A stretch of 64,000 nucleotides of DNA from Actinomadura craniellae (GCF_003289645.1 NZ_QLYX01000008.1:62001-126000), one strand, 5' to 3'; counted from the first letter of the stretch, positions 37,431 to 46,710 are shown. Translations and numbers: made by a program. The notes: generated by a model from the letters alone, not told the origin.

Positions 37431-38858
37431 GTGGACGAGGCGCTGAAGCGGGTGCGCACCGCGTTCGAGCGGGCGGAGTACACGGTCGAGGGGGTCCGGG
37501 CACTGCTCGGCCCGGTGGCCGGCGGGGCGCTGGCCCGCGACGAGATCGTGCCCGCGCTGCGGGCCACCCGGGACGGCTCCCCGCTGTCCGATCTGGTGCG
37601 GTTGTTCTGGTTGCAGGTGCCGGTGCCCGCCCCGGCCGGCATCGCGGACGACCTGGTCGCGACCGGGCTGGCCGAGCGGTCGGGGGGCGAGGTGCGGGCG
37701 CTGCTGCACGTCGAGCCGGTCGAGGGGGTGCGCGGTGGCCACGCGGGTTACGCGGTCTCCGACCGCAAGGTCCGTCCCGGCGCCGGGACGCTCCGCCCCG
37801 ACCATGTGGTGGGGGCCGGCGGTGCCTCGGCGAGCCTGGCGAACCTGGTGGTCGAGCGCCCGTTCGGCACCGCGCTGGACGTCGGCACCGGCTGCGGCGT
37901 GCAGGCACTGCATCTGGCCGGCCGCGCCGCCCGGATCACCGCCACGGACGTGAACCCCCGGGCGCTGGAGCTGACCCGGCTGAGCCTGGCCCTGTCCGGC
38001 GCGACGGCGGAGCTGCTACCCGGCTCGTTGTACGAGCCGGTGGCCGGGCGCTCCTTCGACCTGATCGTGTCGAACCCGCCGTTCGTGGTGTCCCCGGACG
38101 GCCGGTACACCTACCGGGAGTCTGGCCTGCCCGGGGACGAGGTCTGCCGCCGCCTGGTCGCCGGCGCCCCCGCCCACCTGGCCGAGGACGGCTGGTGCCA
38201 GCTGCTGGCGAACTGGCTGCACGTCGAGGGGACGCCCTGGGCGGAGCGGGTCGGCGAGTGGGCCGCCGCCGCGGGCTGCGACGCGTGGGTGGTGCAGCGC
38301 GACGTCCAGGACCCGGCCGAGTACGCCGAGCTGTGGCTGCGCGACTCGTGCGAGACGGGCACGGCGGAGTACCGGGCCCGCTACGACGCCTGGCTCGACC
38401 ACTTCGAACGGCACCGGGTGACCGGGATCGGCTTCGGCTGGATCAGCCTGCACCGCGGCGGCGCCGACCGGCCCGGGGTGCGGGTCGAGGAGTTGCGGCA
38501 CGCCGTCGAGCAGCCGGTCGGCGGGTACGTGTCCGCGGTGCTGCGTGGCCTGTCCGCCCCGTTCTCGCCCGCCGGCGCCCTGCGCACCGCCGCCGGGGTG
38601 GTGCAGGAGCAGGTCGGCCCGCCGGGCGCCGAGGACCCGGAGCGGATCGTGCTGCGCCAGGCGAACGGGCTGCGCCGGGCGGCCGGGGTCGGGACGGTCG
38701 AGGCGGCGCTGGCGGGGGTCTGCGACGGCACGCTGCCGCTCGGCCCGCTGCTGGACGCCATCGCCCAGCTGATGGAGCTGCCCGCCGAGCAGGTCCACGC
38801 GCATGCCGAGGCCGTCCTCCCCGAGCTGATCGCCGACGGGTTCTTCGAGCCCGCCTGA
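37431..38858 (+). CDS. SAM-dependent methyltransferase with NPPF motif
   Basis: The 475-aa protein has an N-terminal domain of about 140 residues, a Rossmann methyltransferase domain (DVGTGCGVQALHLAG near residue 150; DLIVSNPPFVVSPDGRY near 208) and a C-terminal helical domain. NPPF or NPPY with this spacing is the hallmark of amino-methylating enzymes acting on glutamine, adenine or guanine in RNA or protein. The most similar architecture is the actinobacterial RlmG/HemK-like group. I chose the GTG at 37431; another at 37410 is in frame. Substrate unknown. Confidence 0.82.
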   Translation: MDEALKRVRTAFERAEYTVEGVRALLGPVAGGALARDEIVPALRATRDGSPLSDLVRLFWLQVPVPAPAGIADDLVATGLAERSGGEVRALLHVEPVEGVRGGHAGYAVSDRKVRPGAGTLRPDHVVGAGGASASLANLVVERPFGTALDVGTGCGVQALHLAGRAARITATDVNPRALELTRLSLALSGATAELLPGSLYEPVAGRSFDLIVSNPPFVVSPDGRYTYRESGLPGDEVCRRLVAGAPAHLAEDGWCQLLANWLHVEGTPWAERVGEWAAAAGCDAWVVQRDVQDPAEYAELWLRDSCETGTAEYRARYDAWLDHFERHRVTGIGFGWISLHRGGADRPGVRVEELRHAVEQPVGGYVSAVLRGLSAPFSPAGALRTAAGVVQEQVGPPGAEDPERIVLRQANGLRRAAGVGTVEAALAGVCDGTLPLGPLLDAIAQLMELPAEQVHAHAEAVLPELIADGFFEPA

Positions 38859-38875
38859 CCAGGGTGGACGGAGCG

Positions 38876-38895
38876 GCGCCGGAGAGCCCCGGCGC
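38876..38895. terminator. Hairpin after the methyltransferase gene
   Basis: GCGCCGG (38876-38882) and CCGGCGC (38889-38895) pair perfectly around a 6-base loop, 17 bases after the stop codon and between converging genes. Confidence 0.5.
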
Positions 38896-38949
38896 GCCGG
38901 ACCACGGTTCTGCCGCGGGCCGCCGGATCGGACGGGGCGGCGGGCGGGT

Positions 38950-39045
38950 GTCCGGTCAGGGCGGAGCGGGCGAGGGCGCCGGTCAGCCGCGCCGGCCGTC
39001 CGGTCAGGGCGGAGCCGAGGATGGTGCCGGTCAGCCGCGCCGGGC
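38950..39045. repeat. 48-base tandem repeat covering the pyrD stop codon
   Basis: Units starting at 38950 and 38998 share GTCCGGTCAGGGCGGAGC and CCGGTCAGCCGCGCCGG with several differences between. The second unit contains the last codons and stop of pyrD; the first is non-coding. Confidence 0.7.
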
Positions 39046-40104
39046 GTCGGCGAGGGTGCGGAAGGCGCTGCCGCGTAGCCGGCGGGACAGGCCGTGGTGG
39101 ACCCGGTACGCCCAGAGCGGGCCGTCGTAGATCATGCCGGTGTAGCCCTGCACCAGGGTGGCGCCCGCGCGGATCCGCTCCCAGGCGTCGTCGGCGGTCT
39201 CCACCCCGCCGACGGAGATCAGCACGAGCCGGTCGCCGGCCCGCTCGCGCAGCCGGCGCAGCACCTCCAGGGAGCGCCGCTTGAGCGGTGCCCCGGACAG
39301 CCCGCCGGTCTCGCCGGTCAGCCGGGGGCCGCTGGCCAGCCCGTCCCGGGAGATGGTGGTGTTGGTGGCGATGATGCCGTCCAGCCCGAGTTCCAGGGCG
39401 AGGTCCGCGACCGCGTCCACGTCGGCGTCAGCGAGATCCGGGGCGATCTTGACCAGGAGCGGCACCCGGCGCGGGGCGAACCGGTCGGCGGCCCGCCGCA
39501 CGGCGGTCAGCAGCGGGCGCAGGTGCTCGACCGCCTGGAGGTCGCGCAGGCCCGGGGTGTTGGGGGAGCTGACGTTGACCACCAGGTAGTCCGCGTACGG
39601 GGCCAGCCGCTCGGTGCTCGTCACGTAGTCGCCGATGGCCTCGTTCTCGGGGACCAGCTTGGTCTTGCCGATGTTGATCCCCACGACGGTGCCGGGGGCG
39701 CGGACGCGCAGCCGCTCGGCCGCCGCGGCGGCGCCCTCGTTGTTGAACCCCATCCGGTTGATGATCGCCCGGTCGCGGGCCAGCCGGAACAGCCGCGGCC
39801 GGGGGTTGCCCGGCTGGGGTTGCCCGGTGACGGTGCCGATCTCGACGAAGGCGAACCCGAACGCGCCCAGCGCCTCGTACGCGCGGGCGTCCTTGTCGAA
39901 GCCCGCCGCCAGCCCGACCGGGCCGGGGAACTCCAGCCCGAGCGCGCTGACGGCCAGCGCGGGGTCGCGCGGGGCCAGCCGGCCGCGCAGCAGCGGGACC
40001 ACCCCGGGCACCCGCTGCAGGACGCCCAGCAGCGCGAGCGTCAGGTGGTGGACGCTCTCGGCCGGCAGACGCTTGATCACCAGTGCGAACACGAGTCGGT
40101 ACAT
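39031..40104 (-). CDS. pyrD: Quinone-dependent dihydroorotate dehydrogenase (class 2)
   Basis: The 357-aa FMN enzyme oxidises dihydroorotate to orotate in pyrimidine synthesis, passing electrons to membrane quinone. The N-terminal helical extension ([21 protein letters not shown]) and the catalytic serine in [13 protein letters not shown] (near 179-180) mark class 2. FMN-binding segments include [10 protein letters not shown], and IISVGG-type [18 protein letters not shown] precedes the ATG. It stands apart from other pyr genes. Confidence 0.94.
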   Translation of the reverse strand: MYRLVFALVIKRLPAESVHHLTLALLGVLQRVPGVVPLLRGRLAPRDPALAVSALGLEFPGPVGLAAGFDKDARAYEALGAFGFAFVEIGTVTGQPQPGNPRPRLFRLARDRAIINRMGFNNEGAAAAAERLRVRAPGTVVGINIGKTKLVPENEAIGDYVTSTERLAPYADYLVVNVSSPNTPGLRDLQAVEHLRPLLTAVRRAADRFAPRRVPLLVKIAPDLADADVDAVADLALELGLDGIIATNTTISRDGLASGPRLTGETGGLSGAPLKRRSLEVLRRLRERAGDRLVLISVGGVETADDAWERIRAGATLVQGYTGMIYDGPLWAYRVHHGLSRRLRGSAFRTLADARRG

Positions 40105-40177
40105 CGCCCCGATCCTCCCACCCGGTGATCTCCCCACCCGCACCCGGTCCCATCCGCCGGACCGGTGTGTCGGGCGG

Positions 40178-41212
40178 TCAGGTCCGGCGGAAGGGGGCGG
40201 TGACCTGGCGGACGGCCTCCCGGGCCTCGTGCCGGATCCGGCGGGCGGGTTCGGCGACCGCGACCCGCCAGGTGGACCGGACGGCGCGGCCGACCGGCCG
40301 CAGGACGGTGTCCCGGGTCCACCGGGCCGGGGCGACGACGAAGATCCGCCACGCCCACCGGACGGGCTCGACGACCAGCGTCCGGCCGGTCCAGACGGCG
40401 CCGCGCCAGACGGCCACGACCGGGATCACGATCAGCACCCGGCCGAGCCAGGAGAGCACCCGCCAGGCCCACCGGGCGGGCTCGACCACCAGTGTCCGGC
40501 CGGCCCAGACCAGCCCTGCCCAGATCCACCGGGCCGGAGTGACGATCAGCGTGCGGGCCGTCCAGACGAGACCGGCCCAGAGCAGGCGGGCCGGGACCAC
40601 GATGAGGAAGTGCAGCACGCGCCCGGCGGCCCACCAGGTCCAGCCCGCGGCGGCGGCCAGCGCGTTCCCGACGAGCGCGGCCAGCCGGCCGAGAAGCGCC
40701 AGCGGCGGCCACAGCACGTACCGCCACAGCGCTCGCGCGGGCACGACCAGGGCGTGGTGGCCCAGCCAGGCCAGCGCCTGGACGAGCATGGTCAGCGGCC
40801 GCACCACCAGGTTGGCGAACAGCCAGACCAGACCCCGCCCGAGCGGCAGCAGCACGTTGGCGCCGAACCAGCACAGCGGGTTCCAGAACCCGTTGACCGC
40901 CAGCCAGACCAGGCCCAGCCCGAGTGGCAGCAGCACGTTGGCGCCGAACCAGCGCAGCGGGGCCCAGACCAGGGTGGCCGCCAGCCAGGCCAGGGCCCGG
41001 CCCAGGGGCACCAGCGTCCAGCGGTACAGCCACCCCATGAGCCGGCCCACGGGCGCGAACAGCCGGGCGGGGGACAGCAGCCGCACCAGCTCGTACGCCA
41101 GCCGCAGCGGCACCACGATGATCACAGCGAGGATCCGGGCGGGGACCACCAGCCAGGCGGGTCCCGTGGCGGGACGCGGTTCGACCGCCGGTGACTTCTC
41201 CAGATCGACCAT
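40178..41212 (-). CDS. Tryptophan/arginine-rich internally repetitive protein
   Basis: The 344-aa protein is built of hydrophobic, Trp-rich repeats. Residues about 75-130 hold two 27-residue units starting PL[12 protein letters not shown]. Residues about 205-290 hold 19-residue units such as [19 protein letters not shown] and [19 protein letters not shown], with Pro-Ala/Val-Arg at fixed positions. Each unit looks like an amphipathic or membrane-embedded helix broken by proline. The C-terminus is basic and hydrophilic. The start follows GGGAG. I know no family for it. Only seven or so bases of clear non-coding DNA separate its neighbours' regulatory sequences, so it is monocistronic. Confidence 0.7.
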   Translation of the reverse strand: MVDLEKSPAVEPRPATGPAWLVVPARILAVIIVVPLRLAYELVRLLSPARLFAPVGRLMGWLYRWTLVPLGRALAWLAATLVWAPLRWFGANVLLPLGLGLVWLAVNGFWNPLCWFGANVLLPLGRGLVWLFANLVVRPLTMLVQALAWLGHHALVVPARALWRYVLWPPLALLGRLAALVGNALAAAAGWTWWAAGRVLHFLIVVPARLLWAGLVWTARTLIVTPARWIWAGLVWAGRTLVVEPARWAWRVLSWLGRVLIVIPVVAVWRGAVWTGRTLVVEPVRWAWRIFVVAPARWTRDTVLRPVGRAVRSTWRVAVAEPARRIRHEAREAVRQVTAPFRRT

Positions 41213-41360
41213 CGACGCTGCTCTCCCATCCGGAACCTGAACCTTGTCAGTTTGGACGCAAAAGCGGCGGTTTGGTTCATTCGGGTGCCGTATTGGCGGT
41301 CAGTCAAAGCTTCCGTTCTCGGGTGAACCCGCCCGGCACTCCGTCCCGTACTGCCTGACG

Positions 41361-41390
41361 ACCCCGAGGAGAGCCGGCACTCCTCGGGGT
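41361..41390 (+). promoter_or_regulatory. Hairpin in the leader of the COG4315 lipoprotein gene
   Basis: ACCCCGAGGAG (41361-41371) and CTCCTCGGGGT (41380-41390) pair perfectly over 11 bases around an 8-base loop, 43 bases before the start codon. It could attenuate or stabilise the message, or end upstream transcription. Confidence 0.5.
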
Positions 41391-41433
41391 TACCAGAGCC
41401 TCGGGACCAGCCCTCCCCACGGAAGGTATGACG

Positions 41434-42372
41434 ATGGAAGCTCGACGCTGGGCCGTGCCGGCGGCTGTCGCGATCTCCGCGACGCTGCTCCTGACCGCCT
41501 GCGGCCAGGAGCCCGCCGGAAAGCGAAACGTCGCCGCCGGATCGACTCCTACCGCCGAACCCTCGGCCGACCCCTCGGACCCGCCCAGCCAGGTCACGCT
41601 CGTGGCGGCGGAGGACCCCAAGCTCGGCCGGATCGTGGTGGACGGTGCCGGCCGCACCCTCTACCGCTTCGACAAGGACACCCCCAAGCCGCCCAAGACC
41701 GCCTGCCTGGGCGACTGCGCCAAGACGTGGCCGCCGGTCACCTCCACCGACGTCTCGGTCAAGAACCTCGACGGGCGGCTCGTCGGCGAGGTGATCCGCC
41801 CCGACGGCACCCGCCAGGTCACCCTGAACGGCTGGCCGCTGTACCGCTACATCAAGGACACCGCCCCCGGCCAGCTCCGCGGCCAGGGCGTGGGCGGCAC
41901 CTGGTTCGTGGCCGCCCCCAACGGCAAGAAGGCCGGCGTCGTCCAGACGTCGCCGTCGCCCCGGCCGACCCCCAGCCCCGTCTGGCGCGGCAGGACCGCC
42001 CTCAGGGTCGTCAACGACCCGACGCTCGGCAAGGTCGTGGTGGACGGGCAGGGCCGCACCCTCTACCGCTTCGACAAGGACACCCCCCGGCCGCCCGTGT
42101 CCAACTGCCTGGGCGCCTGCGCCAAGACATGGCCACCGGTCACCTGGACCAAGAACATGACGCTGACCGGCATCGACCGGGGCGCCATCGGCAACATGAT
42201 GCGCAAGGACGGCATCTGCCAGGTCACCCTGAACGGCTGGCCGCTGTACCGCTACATCAAGGACACCCGGCCCGGCGACACCCTCGGCCAGGGTGTGGGC
42301 GGCACCTGGTTCGTGGCCGCCCCCAACGGCAAGAAGGCCGGCGGCGGCACCACGACCGGAGGCGGCTACTGA
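41434..42372 (+). CDS. COG4315-type lipoprotein with two secreted repeats
   Basis: The 312-aa product has a lipoprotein signal (LLLTAC, C23) and two copies of the COG4315 repeat, each with GRTLYRFDKDT, CAKTWPP(V), Q-VTLNGWPLYRYIKD and GTWFVAAPNGKKAG. The two copies are about 45% identical. Proteins of this type occur widely in actinobacteria; function is unknown, and a link to metal or haem handling has been suggested for some. ATG at 41434 has GGAAGG 7 bases upstream; ATG at 41428 is also possible. Confidence 0.85.
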   Translation: MEARRWAVPAAVAISATLLLTACGQEPAGKRNVAAGSTPTAEPSADPSDPPSQVTLVAAEDPKLGRIVVDGAGRTLYRFDKDTPKPPKTACLGDCAKTWPPVTSTDVSVKNLDGRLVGEVIRPDGTRQVTLNGWPLYRYIKDTAPGQLRGQGVGGTWFVAAPNGKKAGVVQTSPSPRPTPSPVWRGRTALRVVNDPTLGKVVVDGQGRTLYRFDKDTPRPPVSNCLGACAKTWPPVTWTKNMTLTGIDRGAIGNMMRKDGICQVTLNGWPLYRYIKDTRPGDTLGQGVGGTWFVAAPNGKKAGGGTTTGGGY

Positions 42373-42379
42373 CCTCTGC

Positions 42380-44047
42380 TCAGCCGGGCGCCTCGGCTGG
42401 GTCGAGGGCGCGCAGCCAGCGGCACTCGTAGGGGCCCAGGCGCAGGGTCGCCCGGCCGTCGGGGGCGATCTCGGTGGTGCCGTCCACGAGCAGGTCGGCC
42501 AGGACGCGCGAGGAGTCCAGCCCGGTCAGCGTGACCTCGGCGGGGTCGGCGGCGAAGTTGTGCACCACGACCACCGACTCGCCCCCGGCCGCGCAGCGGT
42601 GCGCCAGCACGGAGTCAGATCCCGGGTCGAGGACCGTGCACTCGCCCCAGGCCAGCTCCGGGGTCTCCCGGTACCGCTCCGCCAGCATGGAGATCCACGC
42701 CAGCAGCGAGCCGGGGTCGTGGCGCTGGGCGCGCACGTTCACCCGGTCCGGGCCGTACTCGCCCTCGACCATCCGGGCGGCGAACCGGTCCGCGCCGGCG
42801 GTGGAGAAACCGCCGCCGGGCCCCGGCCGCCACTGCATCGGGGTGCGGACGGCCTGCCGGCCCTCGACGTCCAGGTTCTCGCCCATGCCGATCTCCTCGC
42901 CGTAGAAGAGGACGGGCGTGCCGGGCAGGGAGAACAGCAGGCTGTAGACCATCCTGATCCGGCGCGGGTCGCCGTCGAGCATCGGCGGCAGCCGGCGGCG
43001 CAGCCCCCGGTCGTACAGTTGCATGCGCTTCTCCGGGCCGAAGGCGTCGAACACCTCCTGCCGCTCGTCCTCGGCGAGCTGGTCGAGGGTCAGCTCGTCG
43101 TGGTTGCGGACGAACGTCGCCCACTGGCCGTCCTCGGGTGGGGCCGGCCGTCCCGCCAGGGTCTCGGCGAGCGGGCGCGCGTCGCCGCGGGCCAGCGACA
43201 GGTAGAGCCGTTGCATTCCGGTGAAGTCGAAGCACATCGTGAGTTCAGCTCCGCCGCCGTAGAACTCCATGGTCTTCGCGTACGGCAGGTTCACCTCGCC
43301 GAGCAGGATCGCCTCGCCGTTCCGCCGGGACAGGAACGCCCGCAGGTCGGCGAGGTAGTCGTGCGGGTCGGGCAGTCGGGCGGCGTCCCGCTGGCCGTCG
43401 GTTTCCAGCAGGAACGGCACCGCGTCGATCCGGAAGCCCGACAGCCCCAGCTCCATCCAGAACCCCATGATCCGCGCTATCTCGTCGCGGACCTCCGGGT
43501 TGGCCACGTTGAGGTCGGGCTGGTGCTTGTAGAAGCGGTGCAGGTAGTACTGCTCCGTCCGCTCGTCGTACTGCCACAGGCTCTTCTCCTGGTCGGGGAA
43601 GACGATCCCCTGCGGCCCGTCCTCGGGCGGCTCGTCGGCCCAGACGTACCAGTCGCGGTACGGCGCGTCCCGGCTCCGCCGCGCGCTCTCGAACCAGGGG
43701 TGCCGGTCGGAGGTGTGGTTGACCACCAGGTCGGCGATCACCCGCATCCCCCGGTCGCGGGCGGTGCGCACGAACTCCACGAAGTCGCCGAGCGTGCCCA
43801 GCCGGGGATCGACGGTGTAGAAGTCGGTGATGTCGTAGCCGTCGTCGCGGTCGGGGGACGGGTAGAACGGCATCAGCCAGATGCAGGTGACGCCCAGCCG
43901 GTCGAGGTGGTCGACCTGCTGCGTCAGCCCCCGGAAGTCCCCGATGCCGTCGCCGTTCCCGTCCCGGTACGTCTCGACGTCAAGGCAGTAAATGACCGCA
44001 TTCTTCCACCACAGGTCGGCCTCGCGGGCTCTGGAGATGGGGGGCAA
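42380..44047 (-). CDS. GH13 alpha-glucosidase/trehalose synthase-like enzyme
   Basis: The 555-aa protein is a GH13 TIM-barrel enzyme. The nucleophile is D208 (SGFRIDAVPFL), the acid/base is E251 (ILLGEVNLPY) and the transition-state aspartate is D317 (VRNHDELT). The opening WWKNAVIYCLDVETYRDGNGDGIGDFRG is typical of trehalose synthase and oligo-1,6-glucosidase groups. It lacks a signal peptide, so it is cytosolic. TreS makes trehalose from maltose; sequence alone does not exclude an alpha-glucosidase. The start is TTG at 44047 with AGGAG 5 bases upstream. No maltokinase is fused or adjacent. Confidence 0.85.
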   Translation of the reverse strand: MPPISRAREADLWWKNAVIYCLDVETYRDGNGDGIGDFRGLTQQVDHLDRLGVTCIWLMPFYPSPDRDDGYDITDFYTVDPRLGTLGDFVEFVRTARDRGMRVIADLVVNHTSDRHPWFESARRSRDAPYRDWYVWADEPPEDGPQGIVFPDQEKSLWQYDERTEQYYLHRFYKHQPDLNVANPEVRDEIARIMGFWMELGLSGFRIDAVPFLLETDGQRDAARLPDPHDYLADLRAFLSRRNGEAILLGEVNLPYAKTMEFYGGGAELTMCFDFTGMQRLYLSLARGDARPLAETLAGRPAPPEDGQWATFVRNHDELTLDQLAEDERQEVFDAFGPEKRMQLYDRGLRRRLPPMLDGDPRRIRMVYSLLFSLPGTPVLFYGEEIGMGENLDVEGRQAVRTPMQWRPGPGGGFSTAGADRFAARMVEGEYGPDRVNVRAQRHDPGSLLAWISMLAERYRETPELAWGECTVLDPGSDSVLAHRCAAGGESVVVVHNFAADPAEVTLTGLDSSRVLADLLVDGTTEIAPDGRATLRLGPYECRWLRALDPAEAPG

Positions 44048-44301
44048 CGTCGCTCCTGACCTCGCACGGATCGTGTCCGCGCGGTCTGTGCCCGAAGCGG
44101 CCGGGTGGAATCTTCGCTTTTCTGGCAGAGCGGTTGAGCTGCCCTTATGCGCGTGGTGACCGGTGCCGGACGCGTACTAAGGCGGGTTTCGAAGTAGGTG
44201 GAGCCATTCGTTGACCGGCCATCGGAGGCTTCACCTCCCGCGCCCGGAACGGGTGTCGCTGGGTGGACGTCGTAAGGATCATGCTGAGAGTTGAGGACTT
44301 C

Positions 44302-44664
44302 ATGGCGTCGGCCGATGTGAACACCGACGTGGCGGCCAACGTGCTTGCTTATGTGGCCGAGTTGGAGCGGCGTGGTGTCATCGTCTCCGATGTGAAACAC
44401 GAGCCGGACGCCGACGGCGCGGAGGAGTGGTCTTTCCGCCTCAAGATCACGAATCGGTGGCTGGTGCGCGTCATGATGCCGGTCTGGCCGCTGGAATGGG
44501 TACAGCGCCCTGCGGAGTTCGAGGAGCAGATCGCAGCCACCGAGTGGCATGGCGGTATGTACGTCGACGGCAGCCTGGACGGCCCGACCGACTTCGACGG
44601 TGAGTACCCGACCTGGGATGAGGCCGTCGAAGCGGGCGTCCGCATCGCAGCGGGCTCTGAGTAG
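44302..44664 (+). CDS. Hypothetical acidic protein
   Basis: The 120-aa protein is acidic and soluble (ASADVNTDVAANVLAYVAELERRG ... QIAATEWHGGMYVDGSL). GAGGACTTC precedes the ATG at 44302; a GTG at 44263 and an ATG at 44281 are in frame but lack good ribosome sites. Size and composition resemble immunity-type proteins but I see no specific motif. It opens a region that differs in composition. Confidence 0.5.
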   Translation: MASADVNTDVAANVLAYVAELERRGVIVSDVKHEPDADGAEEWSFRLKITNRWLVRVMMPVWPLEWVQRPAEFEEQIAATEWHGGMYVDGSLDGPTDFDGEYPTWDEAVEAGVRIAAGSE

Positions 44665-44897
44665 GAGGACTGGCCGGCCCTAGATGAACGGCTGGGCGGA
44701 TTTCGCACGGTTGCCACCATGCCGCGCATCTCGCGTAGCAGCAGGTTGGGGCCCTGGTTTGTCGAGACTGAAGCACGCCTCGCCAACGGCTTGCGGCCGC
44801 TTGATCGGAACGTGGACCCCGGCGTCGGTGGCGGCGGTCGGGGTCACCGGTGATGGGGTGATCTGGTCATGACAGATCGAGGTGGCAGACTCGGGCC
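44665..44897. other. Non-coding stretch between two orphan genes
   Basis: I see no convincing gene here. An open frame at 44684-44872 lacks a ribosome site within reach and any recognisable sequence. Confidence 0.35.
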
Positions 44898-45161
44898 GTG
44901 TACAAATACACCTCGGTGGCGGGCGATCCCATTCCCGCGCGGGACGGGTTCGCCGTGGATGACCAGGACGAAAGCGAAGACTCCACGGTCGTGAGCCTGG
45001 GAACGGTCGATGAACACGACCTGGTGCAGATCGCTGCCTGGGATGACGGTATGGGTCTCGATGTGGAACTGTTGCTGACACTGCCGCACGCACGAGCGGT
45101 CCGCGATCGCCTCAGCGAAGCGATCCGGATTATCGAAGAGCGGGGAAAGACGCCGCGCTGA
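44898..45161 (+). CDS. Small hypothetical protein
   Basis: The 87-aa protein starts YKYTSVAGDPIPARDGFAVDD and ends with a predicted helix LPHARAVRDRLSEAIRIIEERG. It is acidic and soluble. The GTG start has a weak ribosome site. Function unknown; it is separated by about 90 bases from the downstream membrane protein gene. Confidence 0.55.
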   Translation: MYKYTSVAGDPIPARDGFAVDDQDESEDSTVVSLGTVDEHDLVQIAAWDDGMGLDVELLLTLPHARAVRDRLSEAIRIIEERGKTPR

Positions 45162-45252
45162 TCGTGGAATTCGGCCAGGTGAAACAGGTCTGGGTGTGCT
45201 CGGTCGCTCCCGCAGGCGGTTCCGGTGGGAAGGTGGCACACGGAGAGGGGAC

Positions 45253-45912
45253 GTGTCGGCGTTGGTCCTGTTCCGTAGTTGGCGAAGTGTCATGGGTGGC
45301 GCAGGTGCTCTCGGGCTGTTGTTCGGCACCGTCGTCTCCTTGTTGAACGGTGCGTCATGGTCGCTTCTGACTCCGCTGAGCCTGGTGGCAGGAGTCGGCT
45401 GGTCCTGGGCGGCCGCGGGGGTCGCCATGGGGGTGCTCGCCACGAACGCGAGGCGGGCGGCGGCGGCAAGTGTCGTTTTCCTGGTGATGGCCGTCTGGGC
45501 GTATTACGCGATAGATCTCGCCAACGGCGTGTACCGAACATTGGACAGAACCGATCCGGCATATATGACCGATCCGGCGCATGCGCGGACTATCACGGAT
45601 TGGTCCAGCCTATTCTCGGATCTGGTCGTCTGGTCCCTTTCGGCGGTGCTGCTGGGCGCTCTGCTCGGCCTGATCGGTTGGGGGGCACACCGTCGTGACC
45701 TGGCGGGACTGCTGTCCAGGCTGGTGGTGCCGGTGGGCGCGCTGGCCGAGATGATGATGCGGCTGAACGCCGAACTTGTCATTCAGCCGCGTCCTGTTGC
45801 GGTAGTGACATTCACCCTCGTGGGCGTTGTCGCCGTCATTACAGCGGGGATCTTCATCGCAGGGCACATCGGTCGATGGCGAGCACCGGCACCACCTCGA
45901 CACGTCGGATAG
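45253..45912 (+). CDS. Polytopic membrane protein of unknown function
   Basis: The 219-aa product has about five hydrophobic helices (for example GALGLLFGTVVSLL, VGWSWAAAGVAMGVLA, VVWSLSAVLLGALLGLI, VVTFTLVGVVAVITAGIFI). GTG at 45253 follows GAGGGG. It resembles small actinobacterial DUF-type membrane proteins; no active-site motif seen. Confidence 0.6.
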   Translation: MSALVLFRSWRSVMGGAGALGLLFGTVVSLLNGASWSLLTPLSLVAGVGWSWAAAGVAMGVLATNARRAAAASVVFLVMAVWAYYAIDLANGVYRTLDRTDPAYMTDPAHARTITDWSSLFSDLVVWSLSAVLLGALLGLIGWGAHRRDLAGLLSRLVVPVGALAEMMMRLNAELVIQPRPVAVVTFTLVGVVAVITAGIFIAGHIGRWRAPAPPRHVG

Positions 45913-45975
45913 GACTTGGCAGCGGGCCGGCGAAGGGCCTGACGCCGGTGGGTGCTCGCTCGCGCGCGTCATCCA

Positions 45976-46710
45976 TCATGTCGGCAGGCAGATCGACGAG
46001 ACTTTCACGGTTCCCGACCTTTTCTCGCCGGAGAAAATCCCCTTCCACGTGCGAGCGTACGGCCCCAGGCCGGTTGCGAGGATGCCTGGCGTGCCGGTGA
46101 AGGATCCCCCGACCAGCCTGGTCCCGGCGGGGCACGCGCCGCCGAACGCCGTCACCGAACCGTTCGCGGGCACCGGTACGCGCCTGCCGGACACCAGAAT
46201 GGGATCGCCTACCGTTCCAGGCGGGCCGGGGTCTCCTTTGTCGCCCTTCTCGCCGTCTCTGCCGTCGGCGCCGTCTTTGCCGTCGGCACCGTCTTTTCCG
46301 TCAGCGCCGTCCTTGCCGTCGGCACCGTCTTTTCCGTCAAGGCCGTCCCTGCCGTCCCTGCCCTCTTTTCCGTCGACGCCGTCGGAGCCGTCAGCGCCAT
46401 CGGCGCCATCTCGTCCGTCCGCGCCGTCTTGGCCATCTTGGCCGTCAGCGCCGTCGGCGCCGTCTTTGCCGTCGACACCGTCCTCGCCGTCCTCTCCCGT
46501 GGGGCCCTTGGGCCCCCTGCGGCCGCGAGAACATTTTTTCTTGGCGGATTTGTGCCGCTTCTTTTTGGCCTTTGGTTTCTTGTAGCAGTATCCATTCGAG
46601 GCCAGGGCGTCAGAGGGTCCTGTGGTCATAGTGCCTGCCGTGAGCGCCACCACCATCAGTAAGGCAACCGACAGTCGCACAATGAGCACATTCTTCCTTT
46701 TCGCTGACAT
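45976..46710 (-). CDS. Secreted collagen-like protein with 35 Gly-X-Y triplets
   Basis: The 244-aa protein has a signal-like hydrophobic stretch (LIVRLSVALLMVVALTAGTM), a lysine-rich segment (about 43-61, KKPKAKKKRHKSAKKK), then residues 63-167 as 35 uninterrupted Gly-X-Y triplets (46210-46524), mostly GxD such as GKDGADGKDGADG, and a C-terminal domain of 77 residues with two cysteines (GGACPAGTRL, SSICLPT). Triple-helical bacterial collagens use the same pattern for surface display. GAGG lies 7 bases before ATG. The repeat has few prolines (GDPGPPG at the end), so stability would depend on charge pairs. Function unknown; surface or spore-coat role is inference. Confidence 0.85.
   Translation of the reverse strand: MSAKRKNVLIVRLSVALLMVVALTAGTMTTGPSDALASNGYCYKKPKAKKKRHKSAKKKCSRGRRGPKGPTGEDGEDGVDGKDGADGADGQDGQDGADGRDGADGADGSDGVDGKEGRDGRDGLDGKDGADGKDGADGKDGADGKDGADGRDGEKGDKGDPGPPGTVGDPILVSGRRVPVPANGSVTAFGGACPAGTRLVGGSFTGTPGILATGLGPYARTWKGIFSGEKRSGTVKVSSICLPT

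Noticed and set aside
37190-39130. Very long plus-strand frame over the methyltransferase gene
   Set aside because: Gly/Ala/Arg-rich shadow frame; the methyltransferase frame contains intact motifs.
44684-44872. Open frame of 62 codons in the low-GC patch
   Set aside because: No ribosome site within normal distance, no recognisable sequence and no neighbour relation.
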